Source: DASSKF01 sp035690725 (lineage in GTDB: Bacteria > Actinomycetota > Actinomycetes > Actinomycetales > Dermatophilaceae). From it: a stretch of 7,711 nt of DNA. Under the pieces are notes generated by a model that was not told the DNA's origin, searched no databases, and worked only from the letters and a program-made list of their open reading frames with translations. Positions within the stretch are counted from its first letter, which is position 1. Each line of letters starts with the position of its first letter. Location: positions 1 to 7,711 of the forward strand of contig DASSKF010000222.1 of the NCBI GenBank assembly GCA_035690725.1. The letters are read 5' to 3'. A program made the translations under genes and the position numbers. This document shows, piece by piece, positions 1-6,288 of this stretch.

Positions 1-1
1 G

Positions 2-2220
2 CACATCCCGCGGCGGGTGTCCGGCTACAACCTCGACGACCTGCTGCCCGAGAAGGGCTTCAACCCGGCCCGCGCCCTCGTCGGCTCCGAGAGCACCTGC
101 GTCCTCGTGCTGTCCGCCACCCTCAGGCTGCTGCCCTGGCCCGAGCACCACACGCTTGTCGCGCTCGGCTACCCGGACTCGCCGACGGCAGCCGAGCACG
201 TCATGGACGTGCTCGACACCGACCCGCTGGGCCTGGAGTTCTTCGAGTACGGCGTGCTCGACAACCTGCGCACCAAGCACTTCCCGACGACACCGGGGAC
301 GACAGCCTGCCCCCGGGCCACACCTTCGTGCTCGTCGAGTACGGCGGCGGGACCCAGGAGGAGTCCGACCGGGCCGCCCGGGCGCTCGTGCAGCGGCTGG
401 AGGAGGTCCACGACGACGGGGCGGCGAACCTCATCAGTGACCCGCAGGCCCAGGAGGACGTCTGGGACCTGCGCAAGGGCGCCATCGGGTCGACGAAGAT
501 CCCCGGCGAGCACGCGGCATACGCGGGGTGGGAGGACGCCGCCGTCCACCCCTCGGAGCTCAGCGGCTACCTGCGCGACTTCCGTGCCCTGGTGGACGGG
601 TACGGGTACCATACGGTGCTGTTCGGGCACTTCGGTCAGGGGTGCATCCACAACCGGCTCGACCTCGACATCGCGACGCAGTCCGGGATCGACACCTTCG
701 GGCGGTTCCTGTCCGACGCGGCCGACCTGGTGGTCCGGTACGGCGGCTCGCTCTCCGGGGAGCACGGTGACGGGCAGCTGCGGGCGGCCTTCCTGCCGCG
801 GATGTTCGGTCCCGAGCTGGTGGGCGCCTTCGAGCGGTTCAAGGACCTGTTCGACCCGGACGGGCTGATGAACCCGGGCAAGGTGGTGCGGCCCAACTCG
901 CCGACCGCGAACCTGCGCCTCGGGGTGGACTACCGGCCGCCCGAGCTGGAGACCCACTTCAGCTTCGCGCAGGACGGCGGCTGGGCCGGCGCCGCCGACC
1001 GCTGCTTCGGCGTGGGCAAGTGCCGGCACATGGACGGCGGCACGATGTGCCCGAGCTTCATGGTCACCCGGGAGGAGAAGAACTCCACCAGGGGTCGGGC
1101 CCGGATGCTGTTCGAGATGATGCAGACCGCGGGGGAGCGCAAGGACCCGTGGCGCGACGACGGGGTGAAGGACGCCCTGCACCTGTGCCTGGCCTGCAAG
1201 GGGTGCAAGGGCGACTGCCCCGTCCGGGTGGACATGGCGACCTACAAGGCCGAGTTCCTCTCGCACTACTACGAAGGGCGGCTGCGGCCGCGCACCGCCT
1301 ACGCGATGGGGCTGATCCAGCAGTGGGCGCGGCTCGCGTCGCTGGCCCCGAAGGTGGTCAACCGGGTCGGCTCGTCCCGGCTCACCGCGCCGTTGCTGAA
1401 GCTGGCGGGCGGGGTGGCGCAGGCACGCCAGATCCCGCAGTTCGCGGACCGCACGTTCCGCGCCGGTCTCGACGGCCGGCGGCTGCCGGGACAGGGCGAG
1501 CCCGTCGTGCTGTGGACCGACACATTCACCAACCACTTCCAGCCGGCCGTCGCCGAGGCGGCCCTGCGCGTGCTGGGCGCCGCCGGGTTCGCCGTGCAGG
1601 TGCCTGGGCGACAGCTGTGCTGCGGGCGGCCGCTCTACGACTACGGCATGCTGACCACCGCACGGCGCTACCTCGAGCAGGTGCTCGCCGCCCTCCGGCC
1701 GCAGGTGGAGGCCGGCCTCCCGGTGGTCGGCCTCGAGCCCTCGTGCGTGGCGGTGTTCCGCGACGAGCTGCCCGGCATGCTGCCGGACGACCCGCTCGCG
1801 CGGCGGCTCAGCGAGCAGACGCTGACCCTCGCCGAGCTGCTCGAGCGGCACGCGCCGGGCTGGCAGCCGCCGCGGCTGGAGCGCCGCGCCCTCGTGCAGG
1901 TGCACTGCCACCAGGGCGCGGTCATCGGCCACGACAGCGAGGAGGCGCTGCTGCGCCGGGTCGGCCTCGACGTCGAGGTCCCCGACAGCGGCTGCTGCGG
2001 CATGGCCGGGAGCTTCGGGTACGAGGCGGGGGAGCGCTACGAGGTCTCGATCGCCTGCGGGGAGCGGGTGATCCTGCCCAAGGTCCGCGAGGCCGACGAG
2101 GACACCCTCGTCGTGGCCGACGGGTTCAGCTGCCGGGAGCAGATCGAGCAGACCACCGACCGCCGGGCCGTGCACCTCGCGCAGGTGCTCGACCTGGCCC
2201 TCGGCGAGCACAACGGCTGA
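2..2220 (+). CDS. FAD-binding and (Fe-S)-binding oxidoreductase (fused GlcD/GlpC type), 5'-truncated by the window and frameshifted
   Basis: The protein is a fusion of a flavin 2-hydroxyacid dehydrogenase with a CCG-domain iron-sulfur subunit. Such enzymes (D-lactate, glycolate or D-2-hydroxyglutarate dehydrogenases) oxidise a 2-hydroxyacid and pass electrons through Fe-S clusters to quinone at the membrane. Visible in order: the end of the FAD_binding_4 domain (RRVSGYNLDDLLPEKGF, ALVGSEST); the FAD-oxidase C domain (GHFGQGC near 625, SGEHGDG at 754-774, LMNPGKVV near 865); a first cluster motif with Cys at 1003, 1021 and 1048 followed by STRGRA; a second motif C-x2-C-x2-C-x3-CP at 1186-1221; and two CCG motifs at 1618 and 1993, with HCHQ at 1903. 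Roughly the first 200-250 residues lie before the window. Reading starts in frame 2 and continues in frame 1 after a lost base between 281 and 314; unrepaired, the first frame stops at 868. The exact substrate cannot be told. Confidence 0.88.
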   Translation, partial: HPAAGVRLQPRRPAAREGLQPGPRPRRLREHLRPRAVRHPQAAALARAPHACRARLPGLADGSRARHGRARHRPAGPGVLRVRRARQPAHQALPDDTGDDSLPPGHTFVLVEYGGGTQEESDRAARALVQRLEEVHDDGAANLISDPQAQEDVWDLRKGAIGSTKIPGEHAAYAGWEDAAVHPSELSGYLRDFRALVDGYGYHTVLFGHFGQGCIHNRLDLDIATQSGIDTFGRFLSDAADLVVRYGGSLSGEHGDGQLRAAFLPRMFGPELVGAFERFKDLFDPDGLMNPGKVVRPNSPTANLRLGVDYRPPELETHFSFAQDGGWAGAADRCFGVGKCRHMDGGTMCPSFMVTREEKNSTRGRARMLFEMMQTAGERKDPWRDDGVKDALHLCLACKGCKGDCPVRVDMATYKAEFLSHYYEGRLRPRTAYAMGLIQQWARLASLAPKVVNRVGSSRLTAPLLKLAGGVAQARQIPQFADRTFRAGLDGRRLPGQGEPVVLWTDTFTNHFQPAVAEAALRVLGAAGFAVQVPGRQLCCGRPLYDYGMLTTARRYLEQVLAALRPQVEAGLPVVGLEPSCVAVFRDELPGMLPDDPLARRLSEQTLTLAELLERHAPGWQPPRLERRALVQVHCHQGAVIGHDSEEALLRRVGLDVEVPDSGCCGMAGSFGYEAGERYEVSIACGERVILPKVREADEDTLVVADGFSCREQIEQTTDRRAVHLAQVLDLALGEHNG
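281..314 (+). other. Single-base deletion (frameshift) in the FAD/Fe-S oxidoreductase gene
   Basis: Family-like protein is read in frame 2 up to FEYGVLDNLRTKHF (ending 283) and in frame 1 from about 286 or 315 onward (LPPGHTFVLVEYGGG). One extra C in the CCC run at 283-285 restores HFPDDTGDDSLPPGHTF; the C5 run at 310-314 is the alternative site. Both flanks are otherwise intact and free of stops, so this is either a homopolymer sequencing error or a very recent mutation. Confidence 0.85.
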
Positions 2221-2238
2221 GGCCCACACCGCTGGGCC
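2221..2238 (+). other. Small hairpin between the oxidoreductase stop and the next ribosome binding site
   Basis: GGCCCA (2221-2226) and TGGGCC (2233-2238) form a perfect 6-bp stem with a 6-base loop, directly after the stop codon. There is no T-tract, and the next Shine-Dalgarno follows four bases later, so a terminator is unlikely. It may stabilise or separate the two cistrons, or be incidental in such GC-rich DNA. Confidence 0.4.
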
Positions 2239-2241
2239 CAC

Positions 2242-2250
2242 AGGAGGAGG
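2242..2250 (+). promoter_or_regulatory. Strong ribosome binding site for the TPP enzyme
   Basis: AGGAGGAGG lies seven bases before the ATG at 2258. It fixes that start codon and indicates independent strong initiation downstream of the oxidoreductase stop. Confidence 0.8.
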
Positions 2251-2257
2251 CACACGG

Positions 2258-4111
2258 ATGGCACAGGACAGGACGGCGGCGGACGCCTTCGTCGACCGGC
2301 TCATCGAGTGGGGCGTCGACACGGTCTTCGGGCTGCCCGGCGACGGCATCAACGGGCTGATGGACGCGCTGCACAAGCGCCGTGACCAGGTCCGCTACAT
2401 CCACGTGCGGCACGAGGAGGTCGGCGCCATGGCGGCCGTGGGCTACGCCAAGTTCACCGGCCGGCTCGGGGTGTGCTTCGCCACCACCGGGCCCGGCACG
2501 GCCCACCTGGTCAACGGCATGCTCGACTCGCGGGTGGAGCAGGCACCGATCCTGGCGATCAGCGGCATGACCTACCACGACCTGGTCGGCACCAGCTACC
2601 TGCAGGACATCAACGAGGACTACCTCGTCAACGACGTCGCGGTCTACAACCAGCGCATCATGGGGCCGGCCCACATCACCAACGTCGTCGACTACGCGGT
2701 GCGCAGCGCGCTCACCGAACGTGGGCCGGCACACCTCGCCTTCCCGATCGACTACCAGGCGGCGCCGGCCGACTCGGGCATGCGCTACAAGCGCAACGTC
2801 CCCGGCCACACCTCGACGAGCTACCGCCCGCCGGTGCGCGTCCCCGAGCCGGACGCCCTGCAGGCGGCGGCCGACGCGCTGCGGGGGAGGGCGAGGCCCG
2901 CGATCCTCGCCGGGGCCGGCGCCCGGGGTGCCGGGGCCGAGCTCGAGCAGGTCGCCGAGACCCTCGGCGCCCCGATCATCAAGGCGATGCTCGGCAAGGA
3001 CTGCGTGCCCGACGACTCGCCCTACACGACGGGCTCCATCGCCCTCGTCGGCACGCTGCCCAGCCAGGATGCGATGGAGCAGTGCGACGCACTGCTGGTG
3101 GTCGGCAGTTCGATGCCCTACATCGAGTTCTACCCCTCACCCGGCCAGGCGGCCGTCGTGCAGGTCGACGACAAGCCGGACCGGATCGGCCTGCGCCAGC
3201 CGGTCGACGTCGGGCTCTGCGGTGACGCGGCCGCCACCCTGCGGGCCCTGCTGCCACTGCTGCAGCGCAACGACGACCGCTCGTTCCTGCAGCAGGCGCA
3301 GGACGGGATGCGGGACTGGTGGGCGCTGATGGAGGAGCGCGGCACCCGCGCCGACGTGCCGATGAAGCCGCAGGTCCCGGCCTGGCAGCTCAACGACGTC
3401 CTGACCGACGACGCGGTGGTCTGTGGGGACTCGGGCACCGTGACCACCTGGGTGGCGCGGCAGGTGAAGGTGCGCCGGGGGATGAGCTTCAGCTTCAGCG
3501 GCACCAACTGCTCCATGGCGGCGGGCCTGCCGTACGCGATCGGTGCGCAGACGGCATACCCCGACCGGCAGGTGGTGGTGTTCACCGGCGACGGCTCGCT
3601 GACCATGCAGCTGGGCGACGTGATGACCTGCGTGCAGCACGACCTGCCGGTGAAGATCATCGTGGTCCGCAACGACACCCTCGGGTTGATCAAGTGGGAG
3701 CAGATGGTCTTCCTCGGCAACCCGGAGTACGGCGTGAACATGGCGCCGCTCGACTTCGTGAAGTTCGCCGACGCCTGCGGGATCTACGGCGCCCGGGTGG
3801 AGGACCCGAAGGACTGCCTGTCCACGCTCAGGGCCGCGATGGAGCATCCCGGCCCGGCGATCGTGGAGATGGTCGTGGACCCGAACGAGCCGCCGATCCC
3901 GGCGAAGGCGACCAAGGAGCAGATCACGAAGCTGCTCACCGCCCTCAAGGAGGGCACGCCCAACCGCAACCGGATCGCCCTGCAGATGACCAAGGACATG
4001 CTCGACGAGTCCAGTTTCGAGGCCAGCCCGGGCAGCCGGATCCCGGAACCGCTGGCCGATGCCGCCTCGCGGGTCGTGGACGCCGCCACGCGCCACACGA
4101 AGGGCTCCTGA
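2258..4111 (+). CDS. Thiamine-pyrophosphate-dependent enzyme, pyruvate:quinone oxidoreductase (PoxB)-like
   Basis: A 617-residue member of the acetolactate synthase/pyruvate oxidase family. Visible: N-terminal TPP-binding domain (about 5-170) with LPGDGINGL and RHEEVGAMAA, where E53 is the expected cofactor-activating glutamate; central domain (about 190-325) with GSSMPYIEFYP; C-terminal domain with the TPP/Mg signature GDG (444-446)-x25-N472. PoxB-type enzymes decarboxylate pyruvate to acetate and CO2 and reduce membrane quinone using FAD; I infer that role from overall resemblance and the neighbouring quinone-linked dehydrogenase. Acetolactate synthase is less likely, since no small-subunit gene is nearby. 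It is about 45 residues longer than E. coli PoxB, with a polar tail from about residue 566. The start is fixed by a strong Shine-Dalgarno. It lies 37 bases after the oxidoreductase stop, probably in the same operon. Family call is firm; substrate is moderate. Confidence 0.9.
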   Translation: MAQDRTAADAFVDRLIEWGVDTVFGLPGDGINGLMDALHKRRDQVRYIHVRHEEVGAMAAVGYAKFTGRLGVCFATTGPGTAHLVNGMLDSRVEQAPILAISGMTYHDLVGTSYLQDINEDYLVNDVAVYNQRIMGPAHITNVVDYAVRSALTERGPAHLAFPIDYQAAPADSGMRYKRNVPGHTSTSYRPPVRVPEPDALQAAADALRGRARPAILAGAGARGAGAELEQVAETLGAPIIKAMLGKDCVPDDSPYTTGSIALVGTLPSQDAMEQCDALLVVGSSMPYIEFYPSPGQAAVVQVDDKPDRIGLRQPVDVGLCGDAAATLRALLPLLQRNDDRSFLQQAQDGMRDWWALMEERGTRADVPMKPQVPAWQLNDVLTDDAVVCGDSGTVTTWVARQVKVRRGMSFSFSGTNCSMAAGLPYAIGAQTAYPDRQVVVFTGDGSLTMQLGDVMTCVQHDLPVKIIVVRNDTLGLIKWEQMVFLGNPEYGVNMAPLDFVKFADACGIYGARVEDPKDCLSTLRAAMEHPGPAIVEMVVDPNEPPIPAKATKEQITKLLTALKEGTPNRNRIALQMTKDMLDESSFEASPGSRIPEPLADAASRVVDAATRHTKGS

Positions 4112-4126
4112 GCGGTGGGCCGGTTC

Positions 4127-4144
4127 CCGGGGAGGTTGCCCCGG
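4127..4144 (+). terminator. Candidate terminator hairpin after the TPP enzyme
   Basis: CCGGGG (4127-4132) pairs with CCCCGG (4139-4144) across a 6-base loop, 15 bases after the stop. An alternative outer pairing is TTCCC at 4124-4128 with GGGAA at 4148-4152. No T-tract follows, which is common for actinobacterial terminators. Position between convergent genes supports the role. Confidence 0.45.
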
Positions 4145-4157
4145 AGCGGGAAAGCGG

Positions 4158-4219
4158 GCTCGATCACGCGAACGTTCCCGTGGTCGAGCGCCTACGGCGT
4201 CGACGTGCGACGTTCGCGT
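4158..4219. repeat. Compound inverted-repeat element between convergent genes
   Basis: Three pairings overlap. Fold A: 4158-4168 with 4179-4189, an 11-bp stem with one G·T wobble and a 10-base loop. Fold B: 4183-4192 with 4196-4204, 9 bp with one bulged G and the loop TAC. Fold C: ACGCGAACGT (4166-4175) with ACGTTCGCGT (4210-4219), perfect 10-bp arms around fold B. A excludes B and C; B can nest in C. It may act as a bidirectional terminator or be a copy of a dispersed REP-like repeat. Confidence 0.55.
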
Positions 4220-4244
4220 CAGCGAGCGAGGTGCGCGGCTCTCC

Positions 4245-5069
4245 TCACCGGCCGGTGAACTCCGGCTTCTCCTTCCGGAGGAAGGCGTCGACGGCCTCGG
4301 CGTGGTCCGCGCTCGCGCCGGTGTGGTTCATCAGCTCAGCCTCGTGGGCGAGGGACTCGCTGAGCGTGTGTCCCGCGGAGAAGGCCACCGCCCGCCGGAT
4401 CGAGCCGTAGGCGAGCGTCGGACCCGCCGCCAGCGTCGTGGCGAGCTCACCGACCACCTCGTCGAGCTCCCCCGCGGGCACGACCCGGGTGACCAGCCCC
4501 AGGGACAGGGCCTCCTCGGCCTTGACCGTGCGCGGCATGAGGAGCAGCTCCTTGGCCTTGGCCGGCCCGACGAGCCGCGGCAGCCACCAGGACGAGCCGG
4601 AGTCGCAGGAGAGCGCGATACCGGCGAACGCCAGGTTGAAGCCGCCGCCCTCGACGATGACCCGGAAGTCCGCGGCGAACGCGAAGGCCGCCCCGGCGCC
4701 CGCGGCCACCCCGTTGATCGCGGCGACGACCGGCTTGTTCATGGTGGACAGCAGCTCGACGACCGGGCTGTAGTGCTTCGGCACGGTCTCCCACAGGGTC
4801 GGGTCCTGCGCCTTGAGGAAGCCGACGTGCTCCTTGAGGTCCTGGCCGACGCAGAACGCCCTGCCGGAGCCGGTGAGCACGACGCAGCGCACCGACGGGT
4901 CGTCGGCCACGTCCCGGAGCGCGGCGAGCAGCTCGTCCTTGGTGGCGACGTCGAGGGAGTTCATCGCATCCGGCCGGTTCAGCTGGACGGTGGCCACCCC
5001 ACCCGCACGCCGCACCAGCACGCGCGCGTCCTGGTCGGTGGTCCCGGTGGCGTCCTGCGGGTCGGTCAT
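4245..5069 (-). CDS. Crotonase-fold enoyl-CoA hydratase/isomerase, PaaG-like
   Basis: A 274-residue crotonase-fold acyl-CoA enzyme. The two oxyanion-hole segments are visible: GSGRAFCVGQDL (67-78) and INGVAAGAGAAF (118-129). The latter closely resembles the NGVAAGAGA of E. coli PaaG. The following segment, ALSCDSGSSWWLPRLVG (152-168), carries D156 where PaaG has its DCGG aspartate, and the C-terminus FTGR matches PaaG's FTGK. By my alignment the two catalytic glutamates of classical enoyl-CoA hydratase are absent. The best inference is a PaaG-type isomerase acting on an unsaturated or epoxide acyl-CoA; the substrate is unknown. The ATG overlaps the upstream regulator's stop as ATGA, with GGAGGAG eight bases ahead, so translation is coupled. 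No other phenylacetate genes appear here. A longer open frame runs upstream, but it crosses the regulator in a different frame and is not coding. Confidence 0.88.
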   Translation of the reverse strand: MTDPQDATGTTDQDARVLVRRAGGVATVQLNRPDAMNSLDVATKDELLAALRDVADDPSVRCVVLTGSGRAFCVGQDLKEHVGFLKAQDPTLWETVPKHYSPVVELLSTMNKPVVAAINGVAAGAGAAFAFAADFRVIVEGGGFNLAFAGIALSCDSGSSWWLPRLVGPAKAKELLLMPRTVKAEEALSLGLVTRVVPAGELDEVVGELATTLAAGPTLAYGSIRRAVAFSAGHTLSESLAHEAELMNHTGASADHAEAVDAFLRKEKPEFTGR

Positions 5070-5890
5070 CGGTTCAGCTCCTCCGGTGTCGGGGTCGGGT
5101 CGGTGGCCACGGCCTCGCCGAGGCACTCGTCCACGAAGTGGCGAGCCGACGGCAGCAGGGCGGCGGCCAGCTGGTCGAAGACGTCGGCCGCCTCGCGTCC
5201 CTGCCACTCGCGCGGCAGCACCTCGCGGGGGAGGCCGGGGTCGGCGAAGAGGAACTTGCGCCACTCGTGCACGAGGGTGGTGCGGCTGGCGAAGGCACGT
5301 TCGGCCGGCATCTCCCGGGGCAGCTCGTCGCGGAGGCGGCTCGCCCGGGCGAGGAAGCCGGCATACGCCTCGCCGAGCTCCTGCAGGTCCCACAGGTCGG
5401 CGGCCAGGGCGCGCGGGTCGCCCTCGAGGCAGGCGTGGAACTGCCGGCTCGGCACTCCCTCGCCGCGCAGGGTGACGTCCACCTCGGCGCTGCGCCGCGG
5501 GGCGATCCACGTGTCGCCCGACAGCCGGGCGTAGCCGAGGTAGCCCAGGGCCGCGGCCGTGCGCGCCCGCGCCGACCGGCCCGACCCCCGTCCGGGGACC
5601 ACGAGGTGCCAGCGGCCGTCCCACTCGGCGGGCCCGGTGCGGTAGATGCGGGCGTGCGCCTCGGCCAGCCGCTCGCGGGCGCGGGCGGTGGCCTCGTAGC
5701 CGCGGTGGCCGTCCCGCTCGACCGGGTGCAGCCACCCCTCCCGCACCAGCCGGGACACGGCGGTGCGGACCGCCGGCGGTGCCACGTCGACCGTCCCGAG
5801 CAGCCGGACGATCCCCGCGATGGGGGCCCAGCTGCCGCGGTCGGCGAGGTGGTCGCCGTACAGGTCGAAGACGGCGGCACGAGCATGCAC
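5066..5890 (-). CDS. PaaX-family transcriptional regulator
   Basis: A cytoplasmic DNA-binding regulator of the PaaX family; the E. coli member represses phenylacetate catabolism and is released by phenylacetyl-CoA. From the GTG at 5890 the product is 274 residues. The N-terminal winged helix is seen as AAVFDLYGDHLADRGSW, then RTAVSRLVREGWLHP. The C-terminal PaaX region has LVHEWRKFLFADPGLPREVL and LPREWQGREAADVF, matching the family's DP-x-LP ... LLP-x-W-x-G pattern. The start is inferred from family length: an open frame extends to an ATG at 6001, but its extra 37 residues look non-coding and cross the divergent promoter region. No good Shine-Dalgarno precedes the GTG, so the exact start is uncertain. 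It overlaps the PaaG-like gene by four bases, and so probably controls this pair. Confidence 0.85.
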   Translation of the reverse strand: MHARAAVFDLYGDHLADRGSWAPIAGIVRLLGTVDVAPPAVRTAVSRLVREGWLHPVERDGHRGYEATARARERLAEAHARIYRTGPAEWDGRWHLVVPGRGSGRSARARTAAALGYLGYARLSGDTWIAPRRSAEVDVTLRGEGVPSRQFHACLEGDPRALAADLWDLQELGEAYAGFLARASRLRDELPREMPAERAFASRTTLVHEWRKFLFADPGLPREVLPREWQGREAADVFDQLAAALLPSARHFVDECLGEAVATDPTPTPEELNR

Positions 5891-6030
5891 GGGCCCAGTG
5901 TTGCGGATGCGGATTTCCTCGCGCGCGGGGGAGGCGCGATAATACCTCCGACGGTGTGCATCGGGCCCCGGCCCAGCGTGGAGGGTGCGCACGCGTACCA
6001 ACCGTGTCCACGCGTGGAAGGGGTTCTGCG
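5891..6030. promoter_or_regulatory. Divergent promoter region of the PaaX-family gene and the DUF3117 gene
   Basis: This 140-base gap contains the only AT-rich hexamer nearby: GATAAT on + (5938-5943) and TATTAT on - (5944 to 5939), each one base from the TATAAT consensus. No convincing -35 box is seen for either direction. The likely DUF3117 leader of about 80 bases holds two 8-bp palindromes, GTGCGCAC (5985-5992) and CACGCGTG (6009-6016). The - strand has a GAGGAAA at 5920-5914, too far from the PaaX GTG to be its ribosome site. Confidence 0.45.
6016..6023 (+). promoter_or_regulatory. Ribosome binding site of the DUF3117 gene
   Basis: GGAAGGGG ends seven bases before the ATG at 6031 and selects it over the internal ATG at 6040, in agreement with the conserved MAAMKPRTGDGP start of the family. 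Confidence 0.65.
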
Positions 6031-6204
6031 ATGGCGGCGATGAAGCCGAGGACCGGAGACGGCCCGCTCGAGGTCACCAAGGAGGGCCGCGGCATCGTGC
6101 TGCGCATGCCCCTCGAGGGTGGCGGGCGTCTCGTGGTCGAGATGACGCCCGACGAGGCCGCCGCGCTGGGGGAGGCCATCAAGAGCTGCGACGGCGTCGC
6201 CTGA
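6031..6204 (+). CDS. DUF3117 domain-containing small protein
   Basis: A 57-residue protein spanning the whole DUF3117 family: MAAMKPRTGDGPLEVTKEG, then GIVLRMPLEGGGRLVVEM, then TPDEAAALGEAIKSC. This micro-protein is nearly invariant across actinobacteria. The mycobacterial relative, which I recall as Rv1211, has been described as calmodulin-like, but its role is not settled. There is no signal peptide or membrane segment; the sequence suggests a small basic/acidic beta-strand-plus-helix fold in the cytoplasm. It is transcribed alone from the divergent region shared with the PaaX-family gene and closed by a strong terminator 20 bases after its stop. Its nearness to the sigE-type locus also resembles the mycobacterial gene neighbourhood. 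The only departure from what I recall of the family is the C-terminal KSCDGVA with a cysteine. Confidence 0.93.
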   Translation: MAAMKPRTGDGPLEVTKEGRGIVLRMPLEGGGRLVVEMTPDEAAALGEAIKSCDGVA

Positions 6205-6223
6205 GTCACCTCGTACGCGTGTC

Positions 6224-6252
6224 GGCCCCCGGAACCGCAGGTTCCGGGGGCC
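6224..6252. terminator. Strong intrinsic terminator between convergent genes
   Basis: GGCCCCCGGAACC (6224-6236) and GGTTCCGGGGGCC (6240-6252) form a perfect 13-bp stem with a GCA loop, followed on + by TTCTCGT. It lies 20 bases after the DUF3117 stop and 37 bases beyond the O-methyltransferase stop, so it can serve both directions. Confidence 0.9.
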
Positions 6253-6288
6253 TTCTCGTGCCCGGCGGGCGGATCCGGCGGGACCGGC

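Noticed and set aside
169..2376. A 735-codon open frame on the - strand
   Set aside because: It lies wholly antisense to the FAD/Fe-S oxidoreductase, shows no recognisable domain, and its His/Pro/Arg-rich composition is typical of shadow frames in GC-rich DNA.
4245..4258. Perfect 14-bp palindrome TCACCGGCCGGTGA covering the crotonase stop codon
   Set aside because: It is explained by codon choice for the conserved C-terminal FTGR plus stop, and it has no loop for a stable RNA hairpin.
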